Source: an uncultured Bacillota bacterium (GTDB lineage: Bacteria; Bacillota; Clostridia; Peptostreptococcales; Anaerovoracaceae). From it: a stretch of 47,555 nucleotides of DNA. The notes beneath the pieces were generated by a model that saw nothing but the letters and a program-made list of their open reading frames with translations, did not search any database and was not told the DNA's origin. This document shows, piece by piece, positions 41,177 through 47,555 of the stretch (position 1 is its first letter; each line of letters begins with the position of its first letter). The position numbers were made by a program, and so were the translations under genes. The DNA lies in contig CAMNNV010000001.1 in assembly GCA_946546075.1 (NCBI GenBank), forward strand, positions 1 to 47,555. Direction: 5' to 3'.

Positions 41177-42373
41177 ATGGCAACAAAAGACAAACCATTA
41201 GAAGGTTTAAAAGTTATCGACTTTACCAGGGTATATTCAGGCCCTTACTGCACGATGATGCTCGGCGATCTCGGTGCAGAAATCATAAAGGTGGAAAGAA
41301 AAGGTCTTGGCGATGATACTCACTTCTTCCAGCCGATCAAGGGCGACGAAAGTGGATACTTCGCATATTTCAACAGAAACAAGAAGAGTCTTTCATTAGA
41401 TCTTAAGGATCCTGACGCAGTACAGATCATCAAGGATCTTGCGAAATGGGCAGACGTAGTAGTTGAGAACTTCTCACCGGGAGTCGTAGACAGACTCGGC
41501 ATCGGTTACGAAGACCTCAAAGCTGTAAACCCTAAGATCATCTACGGATCCATCTCAGGTTTCGGTCAGACAGGCCCTTACAAATCAAAGTCAGCGTACG
41601 ACGTTATCTGCCAGGCAATGGGCGGATACATGGCAACGACAGGTGAAAAGGGCGGAAAGCCTTACAAGCTTGGTCCTTCCGCAGTTGACGGAGCTGCAGG
41701 CATCCACATGTCATTCGCGATCCTCGCAGCAGTTCTCTACAGAGAAAAGACAGGCGTAGGTCAGTACATCGATATCGGAATGATGGATACAGCAGTATCA
41801 ACTCTTGAGAACTTCCTCGTATGGTACACACTCCTCGGAGAAGCTCCTTCAAGAAACGGTAACTGCAACCTGGGATCAGCACCGTTCAATACCTTTGATT
41901 CAAAAGACGGATACGTTGCGATCGCTACAGGAAACAACAGACTTTGGAGCAAGCTCTGCAAACTGATGGACAGAGAGGAACTTCTCGAAAGACCGGGCTG
42001 GGAGACGAACAGCAGCAGAAAAGAACATGAATATGAAGTTGATGCTGAAGTTGAGAAGTGGACGAGTCAGCTTCCGACAGCAGATATCGTGAGAATGTGC
42101 GATGAAGTAGGCGTTCCTGCCGGCTCTGTAATGGAGATCGATGAGATCGCAGCTGATCCACACGTAGCAGCAAGAGACATGCTCGTAGAGATCGACCATC
42201 CGCTCCTCGGACCTGTCAAGTATCCAGGTAACCCATGCAAGTTCTCAGAGACAAGCGAATTCTGCTTCGAGCGCGCACCGCTGCTTGGCGAGCACAACGA
42301 CTACGTTCTCAAGGACATCCTGGGAATGAGCGATGAAAGAATCGAAGAACTCAAGGCAAAGGACATCTTCTAA
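41177..42373 (+). CDS. Class III CoA-transferase (CaiB/BaiF/formyl-CoA transferase family)
   Basis: A 398-residue member of the family III CoA-transferases. The catalytic aspartate is Asp171 in SAVDGAAG; the N-terminal GLKVIDFTRVYSGPYC, VENFSPGV and GYEDLKAVNP segments are typical. The acyl substrate cannot be read from sequence. The context with 4-hydroxybutyryl-CoA dehydratase suggests a C4 (hydroxy)acid such as 4-hydroxybutyrate, crotonate or carnitine-like compounds. The ATG at 41177 follows GGAGG; the frame is open further upstream, but those residues are outside the family's usual start. Codon bias is strong (few rare codons), marking high expression. Confidence 0.9.
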   Translation: MATKDKPLEGLKVIDFTRVYSGPYCTMMLGDLGAEIIKVERKGLGDDTHFFQPIKGDESGYFAYFNRNKKSLSLDLKDPDAVQIIKDLAKWADVVVENFSPGVVDRLGIGYEDLKAVNPKIIYGSISGFGQTGPYKSKSAYDVICQAMGGYMATTGEKGGKPYKLGPSAVDGAAGIHMSFAILAAVLYREKTGVGQYIDIGMMDTAVSTLENFLVWYTLLGEAPSRNGNCNLGSAPFNTFDSKDGYVAIATGNNRLWSKLCKLMDREELLERPGWETNSSRKEHEYEVDAEVEKWTSQLPTADIVRMCDEVGVPAGSVMEIDEIAADPHVAARDMLVEIDHPLLGPVKYPGNPCKFSETSEFCFERAPLLGEHNDYVLKDILGMSDERIEELKAKDIF

Positions 42374-42427
42374 AGAAGTTCGATAATACAGTGTATCCAA
42401 TCAAAGAGATATATCAAGGAGGTAGAA

Positions 42428-43192
42428 ATGGATTTTTCATTGACCGGTAAGACAGCAATTGTTGTAGGCGGCGGTACTGGACTGGGATTCGGTATGGCAT
42501 CAGGTCTTGCACAGGCAGGTGCAAACGTTGTCCTCGTAAGCAGAAGACAGAACGTTATCGATGAATCTGCAGCAAAGATCGCAGAAGCTACAGGTAATGC
42601 AAACGTTGTAGGTATTTCAGCTGATATCACCAGCATCGAAAACATCAACGAACTGGTAGGAAAAGTATGTGACAAGTTTGGTCAGATCGACATACTCATC
42701 AATGGAGCAGGAGTAAACAAGAGATTCTCAGCTCTGGAGTTCACAGAAGCTGATTGGGATGTAGTTCAGAATACTCAGCTCAAGTACGTATTCTTCCTCT
42801 GTCAGGCAGTTGCTAAGCAGATGGTAGAAAAGGGCATCAAGGGCAAGATCATCAACATCGCATCACTGACAAGTGAGCTTGGTCTTCCTAACATGATTTC
42901 ATACTGCGCAGCTAAGGGAGCTATCGTTCAGATCACTAAGGCAATGGCAAATGAATGGGCTCAGTACGGCATCAATGTCAATGCGATAGGACCTGGATAC
43001 TATGAGACGGAAATGACAGCACCTCTCTTCAAGGATGAAAAGAGAGTAGCAGAGCTGTTCTCAAGAATCCCAATGAAGAAGTTCGGACTTCCTTCCGATC
43101 TTGCAGGCACAGCAGTATTCCTGGCTTCAGAAGCATCAGACTATGTTACTGGTCAGGTCATCTACGTTGACGGCGGATTCCTCTGCTGCTAA
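42428..43192 (+). CDS. Short-chain dehydrogenase/reductase
   Basis: A 254-residue classical SDR. The cofactor motif GGGTGLG is at residues 14-20, NGAG at 92-95, and the catalytic Ser146-Tyr159-Lys163 triad is complete; the C-terminus YVTGQVIYVDGG is typical of the gluconate 5-dehydrogenase/3-oxoacyl reductase-like branch. Serine-arginine at 38-40 after the second strand favours NADP(H). In this operon it could interconvert a C4 keto or semialdehyde compound and its hydroxyacid, for example succinate semialdehyde and 4-hydroxybutyrate (inference). AAGGAGG precedes the ATG. Confidence 0.88.
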   Translation: MDFSLTGKTAIVVGGGTGLGFGMASGLAQAGANVVLVSRRQNVIDESAAKIAEATGNANVVGISADITSIENINELVGKVCDKFGQIDILINGAGVNKRFSALEFTEADWDVVQNTQLKYVFFLCQAVAKQMVEKGIKGKIINIASLTSELGLPNMISYCAAKGAIVQITKAMANEWAQYGINVNAIGPGYYETEMTAPLFKDEKRVAELFSRIPMKKFGLPSDLAGTAVFLASEASDYVTGQVIYVDGGFLCC

Positions 43193-43256
43193 CGGAGTAA
43201 AGTAGTTCGTATTGTTAAATTAACATTATGTATATTTGCAAAGGAGAGTAACTAAA

Positions 43257-44693
43257 ATGATGAATGGTAACGAGTACAGAGAAAGTTTAAGAAAGATCCA
43301 CCCTGTAGTTTATTACATGGGCGAAAAAATCGAAGATGTTGTTGATCATCCAATGATCAAGCCGCACGTAAACTCAGCTGCAATGACTTACGATCTCGCT
43401 TGCGATCCTCTTTACGAGAACCTGATGACAGCAACTTCACACCTCACAGGTAAGAAAGTAAACAGATTCACACACCTGCACCAGAGCGTAGAAGACCTTG
43501 TAAACAAGGTAAAGATGATGAGAATGATCGCTCAGAAGACAGGTACTTGCTTCCAGAGATGCGTTGGCTTCGACGCTATGAATGCAACATTCATCACTAC
43601 TTACAATATCGATAAAGATCACGGAACAGAATATCACGAAAGATTCAAGAAGTGGATGACATACGTTCAGGAGAACGACCTGATGGTAGCAGGCGCTATG
43701 ACTGACGTTAAGGGCGACAGAAGTAAGAAGCCTTCAGGCCAGGCAGATCCGGACCTCTTCACTCACGTAGTTGAGAAGAGAGAAGACGGCGTTGTCATCA
43801 GAGGCGCAAAGGCTCACATGACTGGTATGGTAAACTCCCACGAAATGCTGATCCTGCCTACAACGAACCTTCTTGAGGGTGACGAAGACTACGCTATCGC
43901 ATGTGCAGTTCCTGTAGATGCTGAGGGTGTATTCCACGTATTCGGAAGACAGACTAACGACCAGAGAAGACTCCAGGGTGACATCGATACTGGTAACTCA
44001 GAGTACGCTATCGTTGGTGGTGAAACACTGACAGTTCTGGACAACGTATTCGTTCCTTGGGAAAGAGTATTCATGTGCGGAGAAGTTGAGTACGCTCAGG
44101 ACTATGTTGCAAGATTCGCAGCATATCACAGACAGAACTACGGCGGATGCAAGGTAGGTAACTCAGACGTTCTCATCGGCGCAACTTCACTGATCGCTAA
44201 GATGAACGGTGCTGCTAAGGCAAGCCACATCAAGGATAAGCTCGTTGAGATGATCCACCTGGCAGAAACAATGTACTGCTGCTCACTGGCATGCTCCTAT
44301 GAAGGCGTTAAGGTTGAAGCTGGTACATACTATGTAAATACTCTGCTTGCTAACGAAGTTAAGCTGAACTGCACAAGAAATATGTATGAGATCTCAAGAC
44401 TGGCTCACGAGATCGCAGGCGGATTCATCGCAACTCTGCCTCACGAATGGGATCTGAAGTCAGACATCACTGGTCCATACATCAAGAAGTTCTTCACAGC
44501 TAACCCTGAGTACAAGGCTGAGGACAGAATCAAGATCGCTAGACTGCTTGAGAACATGTCCGGTGGTACTGCTCTTGCAGAGTCAATGCACGGCGCAGGT
44601 TCCCCTCAGGCTATGAAGATCATGATCCAGAGAGAATCCAACATTCCTGCTAAGGAAAAACTGGCTTGCGCTCTGGCTCACGTAGAACTGTAA
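43257..44693 (+). CDS. abfD: 4-Hydroxybutyryl-CoA dehydratase / vinylacetyl-CoA isomerase
   Basis: A 478-residue Fe-S flavoprotein converting 4-hydroxybutyryl-CoA to crotonyl-CoA by a ketyl radical route. All residues known from the Clostridium aminobutyricum enzyme are present at matching positions: cluster ligands Cys98, Cys102, His291 and Cys298, plus Glu256, Tyr295, Lys299 and Glu442 (in ESMHGAGSPQ). The ATG at 43257 follows AAGGAGAG; an in-frame TTG at 43236 lies upstream of that SD. A perfect palindrome GTTAAATTAAC (43214-43224) lies in the AT-rich gap before it. Strong codon bias suggests abundant protein. FAD and a [4Fe-4S] cluster make it oxygen-sensitive. Confidence 0.96.
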   Translation: MMNGNEYRESLRKIHPVVYYMGEKIEDVVDHPMIKPHVNSAAMTYDLACDPLYENLMTATSHLTGKKVNRFTHLHQSVEDLVNKVKMMRMIAQKTGTCFQRCVGFDAMNATFITTYNIDKDHGTEYHERFKKWMTYVQENDLMVAGAMTDVKGDRSKKPSGQADPDLFTHVVEKREDGVVIRGAKAHMTGMVNSHEMLILPTTNLLEGDEDYAIACAVPVDAEGVFHVFGRQTNDQRRLQGDIDTGNSEYAIVGGETLTVLDNVFVPWERVFMCGEVEYAQDYVARFAAYHRQNYGGCKVGNSDVLIGATSLIAKMNGAAKASHIKDKLVEMIHLAETMYCCSLACSYEGVKVEAGTYYVNTLLANEVKLNCTRNMYEISRLAHEIAGGFIATLPHEWDLKSDITGPYIKKFFTANPEYKAEDRIKIARLLENMSGGTALAESMHGAGSPQAMKIMIQRESNIPAKEKLACALAHVEL

Positions 44694-44715
44694 GAAAAAT
44701 AGTCGCATAAAAACA

Positions 44716-44744
44716 GCCGGGCGGGGCATCAGCTCCAGCCCGGC
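44716..44744 (+). other. Strong intercistronic hairpin between dehydratase and thiolase
   Basis: GCCGGGC (44716-44722) pairs with GCCCGGC (44738-44744), and an inner GGGGC pairs with GCTCC around an ATCA loop. There is no T run, so RNA processing or stabilisation is more likely than termination. Confidence 0.7.
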
Positions 44745-44783
44745 ATTACAAAGATAGATAGGATATCAGGAGGATATTACAAA

Positions 44784-45971
44784 ATGAGAGATGTTGTAAT
44801 CGTAGAAGGTGTAAGAACAGCTACAGGCGTATTTGGCGGATCACTGAGCAAGATCCCTGCTCCTGTACATGGTGCAGAATGCGTCAAGGCTCTGGTAGAG
44901 AGAACTGGAATCGATGTAAATGAGATCGACGAAGTTATCATCGGTACTCACTTCCAGGCAGGAACAAAGGCTAACCCTGCAAGACAGTGTGCGATCTATG
45001 CAGGTCTTCCGGACACGATCCCTGCATTCACACCGAACAAGAACTGCGCTACAGCAATGAAAGCAATGCACCTGGCTGCACAGTCCATCCAGGTTGGTGA
45101 CAACGATGTCGTTATCGCAGGTGGATGCGAGACAATGAGTGCAATTCCTTATATCCTGCCAAAGGCAAGATTCGGATACAGAATGGGACCTGGACCTCTT
45201 GAAGATTCCATGCTTCACGATGGACTCGTTGACCCGTTCATGAACTATCACATGGGTATCACTGCTGAGAACGTTGCAGATAAGTGCGGCATCACAAGAG
45301 AAATGATGGATGAGTTCTCAGTAAAGAGCCACAGAAATGCAGAAAAAGCATGGGCAGAAGGCAAATATGATCAGGATATCGTTCCTATCACTTACAAAGT
45401 GAAGGGCAAGGAAATGATCTTTGACCATGATGAGACTTACAGAAAAGATGCACAGTATGAGAACTTCGCTAAGCTGAAGCCGATCTTCAAGACAGACGGC
45501 ACAGGCAGAGTTACAGCTGGTAACGCTTCCCCTGTAAACGACGGATCATGCGTAATGCTCATGATGTCAGCAGAAAAGGCTGAAGAACTGGGATACAAGC
45601 CAATCGCAAAATACGTTGCAGCTGTATCAACAGCTTTGCACCCTTCCATCATGGGTTATGCACCAGTAAGTGCAGTTGAAAAACTGTGGAAGAAGACTGG
45701 TATCGGCAAGGATCAGGTAGGTCTTTATGAGCTGAACGAAGCATTCGCAGCACAGGCTATCGCATGCGTACAGGATCTGGGACTTGACCCTGAAATCGTA
45801 AACGTTAACGGCGGAGCAGTTGCACTTGGTCATGCAGTAGGATGCACAGGCGCAAGAATCAGCCTTACTCTCATGAGAGAAATGAAGAGAAGAAACGTTA
45901 AGTACGGCATCGCATCACTTTGCATCGGCGGCGGCCAGGCAATGGCAATGATGTTCGAACTTTTAGACTAG
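44784..45971 (+). CDS. Thiolase (acetyl-CoA C-acetyltransferase)
   Basis: A 395-residue biosynthetic-type thiolase condensing two acetyl-CoA to acetoacetyl-CoA, or cleaving it in reverse. The acyl-accepting Cys88 sits in NKNCATAMKAM, with His350 in GGAVALGHAVGCTGAR and Cys380 in SLCIGGGQAMAM. The usual NxxCxSG motif reads NKNCATA, a mild variant. ELNEAFA is present. AGGAGG precedes the ATG. It is the first of three consecutive genes for the acetyl-CoA to crotonyl-CoA path. Confidence 0.94.
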   Translation: MRDVVIVEGVRTATGVFGGSLSKIPAPVHGAECVKALVERTGIDVNEIDEVIIGTHFQAGTKANPARQCAIYAGLPDTIPAFTPNKNCATAMKAMHLAAQSIQVGDNDVVIAGGCETMSAIPYILPKARFGYRMGPGPLEDSMLHDGLVDPFMNYHMGITAENVADKCGITREMMDEFSVKSHRNAEKAWAEGKYDQDIVPITYKVKGKEMIFDHDETYRKDAQYENFAKLKPIFKTDGTGRVTAGNASPVNDGSCVMLMMSAEKAEELGYKPIAKYVAAVSTALHPSIMGYAPVSAVEKLWKKTGIGKDQVGLYELNEAFAAQAIACVQDLGLDPEIVNVNGGAVALGHAVGCTGARISLTLMREMKRRNVKYGIASLCIGGGQAMAMMFELLD

Positions 45972-46005
45972 TCGAAAACATTTCAGAATGTTGGAGGAAA
46001 CACAA

Positions 46006-46860
46006 ATGGAAGTTAAAAAATTATACGTAATCGGTTCCGGTACTATGGGTTCCGGTATCGCTCAGACAGCTGCAACACACGGTATCCAGGTAATCATGAA
46101 CGATATCAGCGAAGAATTCGTTCAGAGAGGATATGCCAAGATCCAGAAGAGCCTCGAAAAGGCTGTAACAAAGGGCAGAATGACAGAAGAAGAAAAGGAT
46201 GCTGCACTGGCAAACCTGACTACTTCAGTTGACCTTCAGGATGCTGCAGATGTGGATATGGTTATCGAAGCTGCATCAGAAAACAAAGAGATCAAACTGG
46301 GGATCTTCAAGAGACTTGATGAGATCTGCAAGCCGGAAGCAATCCTGGCTTCAAACACTTCATCACTTCCTATCACAGAGATCGCTGCAGCTACAGGAAG
46401 ACCTGATCAGGTAATCGGAACTCACTTCTTTAACCCGGTTCCTGCCATGAAGCTTCTCGAGATCGTTATGGGTCTTGCTACTTCAGAGGAAACATATCAG
46501 GTTGCACTGGCACTGGGTGAAAAGCTGGAAAAGGTTCCTGTAAAGGCTGTTGATAAGGGCGGATTCATCGTAAACAGACTGATCGACCCATTCATCAACG
46601 AAGCTGTATTCATGCTGGAAGAGGGTGTTGGTACTGCTGAAGATATCGATAACGGATGCAAATACGGTCTGAACCATCCAATGGGACCTCTCGAACTGGG
46701 AGATATGATCGGTTGGGACGTAATGCTGGCAGTAATGGACGTTCTTACTTACGAGTATGGTGATCCTAAGTACAGACCTGCTCCGCTCATGAGAAGAATG
46801 GTAAGAGCTGGCCATCTCGGAAGAAAGACAGGCAAGGGAATCTACGATTATACCAAATAA
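46006..46860 (+). CDS. hbd: 3-Hydroxybutyryl-CoA dehydrogenase
   Basis: A 284-residue NAD(P)-dependent dehydrogenase converting acetoacetyl-CoA to 3-hydroxybutyryl-CoA. The Rossmann GSGTMG motif is at residues 10-15; IEAASEN, SNTSSLPI and THFFNPVPAMKLLE with the catalytic His are all seen, and the C-terminal domain has GGFIVNRL and GLNHPMGPLELGD. The ATG at 46006 is chosen after GGAGGAAAC; the ATG at 45988 would precede this SD. Crotonase follows after 12 bases. Confidence 0.96.
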   Translation: MEVKKLYVIGSGTMGSGIAQTAATHGIQVIMNDISEEFVQRGYAKIQKSLEKAVTKGRMTEEEKDAALANLTTSVDLQDAADVDMVIEAASENKEIKLGIFKRLDEICKPEAILASNTSSLPITEIAAATGRPDQVIGTHFFNPVPAMKLLEIVMGLATSEETYQVALALGEKLEKVPVKAVDKGGFIVNRLIDPFINEAVFMLEEGVGTAEDIDNGCKYGLNHPMGPLELGDMIGWDVMLAVMDVLTYEYGDPKYRPAPLMRRMVRAGHLGRKTGKGIYDYTK

Positions 46861-46872
46861 ATGAGGTGTGAA

Positions 46873-47555
46873 ATGGAATATAAGAACATTATTTTCGAGA
46901 AGAAAGACGGCATCGGATACGTTACAATGAACAGACCTAAGGCTCTGAACGCACTGAACACAGAAGTGCTGACTGAGCTGGATGACGTTTTCAGATCAAT
47001 CGATAAGGACGATGAGGTCAAGGTAGCTATCGTTACAGGTGCAGGAAGATCATTCATCGCAGGAGCTGACATCGCGCAGATGGCAGGTCTTAACGGTACA
47101 GAAGGAAGAGACATGACAATACAGGGTCAGCTTGTGATGGAACTCATCGAGACGATCAACAAGCCTGTAATTGCAGCAGTAAACGGATTCGCTCTCGGTG
47201 GCGGAAACGAACTGTCCATGGCATGTGATATCAGAATCGCATCCGATAAGGCTAAGTTCGGACAGCCGGAAGTAAACCTGGGGATCATCCCTGGTTACGG
47301 CGGAACACAGAGACTGCCAAGACTGGTAGGAAAAGGCATGGCAAAGAAGCTCATCTTCAGTGCAGAGATGATCAGCGCAGAGGAAGCTTACAGAATCGGC
47401 CTTGTTGACCAGGTAGTACCTGCAGACGAGCTTATGGAAGCAGCAGAAACACTTGCAAAGACGATCATGTCAAAGGCACCTATAGCCATCAAGATGGCAA
47501 AGGTAGCAATCAACAACGGATCACAGTGTGACCTCAAGACAGGCGTACAGTTCGA
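46873..47555 (+). CDS. crt: Crotonase / 3-hydroxybutyryl-CoA dehydratase (3' end cut by window)
   Basis: The first 227 codons of an enoyl-CoA hydratase. The oxyanion-hole segments AGRSFIAGADIAQM and NGFALGGGNEL are seen, with the catalytic glutamates in GGNELSMACD and PEVNLGIIPGYGGTQRL. It dehydrates 3-hydroxybutyryl-CoA to crotonyl-CoA, the same product that the AbfD enzyme makes from 4-hydroxybutyryl-CoA. The start is ATG at 46873 after GAGGTG. The frame is open to the window edge; acyl-CoA dehydrogenase and etf genes may follow outside. Confidence 0.95.
   Translation, partial: MEYKNIIFEKKDGIGYVTMNRPKALNALNTEVLTELDDVFRSIDKDDEVKVAIVTGAGRSFIAGADIAQMAGLNGTEGRDMTIQGQLVMELIETINKPVIAAVNGFALGGGNELSMACDIRIASDKAKFGQPEVNLGIIPGYGGTQRLPRLVGKGMAKKLIFSAEMISAEEAYRIGLVDQVVPADELMEAAETLAKTIMSKAPIAIKMAKVAINNGSQCDLKTGVQF

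Noticed and set aside
43236..43256. Earlier TTG start for 4-hydroxybutyryl-CoA dehydratase
   Set aside because: The TTG lies upstream of the SD that serves the ATG at 43257, and the known family begins near that ATG.
1..47555. CRISPR arrays, insertion sequences, prophage or integrative-element genes, rRNA and tRNA genes
   Set aside because: No regular direct repeats, transposase, integrase or RNA gene signatures were seen while reading the window; a covariance-model scan would be needed to exclude small RNAs.

Overview
The window looks like a chromosomal stretch of a low-to-moderate GC, strictly anaerobic Firmicute (class Clostridia). I favour an amino-acid or butyrate fermenter of the Peptostreptococcales/Anaerovoracaceae type, but the genus-level guess is inference only. 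The reasons are canonical AGGAGG-type ribosome binding sites, TTGACA/TATAAT promoters, AGA/AGG arginine codons, a PrsW-free but YacL/RapZ/WhiA-rich housekeeping set, a bacillus-type ispDF fusion, and a crotonyl-CoA/butyrate operon that includes the oxygen-sensitive 4-hydroxybutyryl-CoA dehydratase. No rRNA, tRNA, CRISPR array, insertion sequence or phage gene was seen. Coding density is high and almost every gene is intact; the first gene and the last gene are cut by the window edges.

Layout. 1-3.6 kb: the end of a DUF4234/SHOCT membrane protein, a 68-residue membrane protein, a YfcE-type phosphodiesterase on the minus strand, and a curious two-gene unit made of a cysteine-free fragment of the MoaA core and a Fic-fold protein that has lost its catalytic motif. 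3.6-8.1 kb: argH and argG, both on the minus strand, flank a plus-strand AAA+ protein that looks like the ATPase half of Lon without its protease domain; argH and the AAA gene appear to be fired by divergent promoters that share one palindromic -35 hexamer. The argG upstream region carries repeated ArgR-like boxes.

8.2-18.9 kb: a long plus-strand run of overlapping or tightly spaced genes, probably one operon: AI-2E-type transporter, murB, a PHP phosphoesterase, rapZ, whiA, a hot-dog thioesterase, an RlmD-type rRNA methyltransferase, an MFS transporter without a normal start codon, a DUF2130 coiled-coil protein and a class I CoA-transferase. 19-27 kb: asnS, two adjacent secreted cysteine-rich NlpC/P60-type paralogues, a small cysteine-rich protein, an EF-G paralogue and radA. 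27-30 kb (minus strand): a two-component system translationally coupled to a HisJ-like phosphatase.

30.2-40.8 kb: yacL, ispDF, proS and a cyclophilin; then an S2P-type protease, pcrA, ligA and a PurM/HypE-fold protein. 41.2-47.6 kb: a strongly codon-biased operon for a class III CoA-transferase, an SDR dehydrogenase, 4-hydroxybutyryl-CoA dehydratase (all known active-site residues present), thiolase, 3-hydroxybutyryl-CoA dehydrogenase and crotonase. Together these can join a C4 hydroxyacid branch (4-hydroxybutyrate to crotonyl-CoA) to the acetyl-CoA/crotonyl-CoA branch of butyrate metabolism. The class I CoA-transferase at 17.6-18.9 kb could handle CoA exchange for the same pathway. A structured 400-base leader with a palindrome and a terminator-like hairpin precedes this operon.
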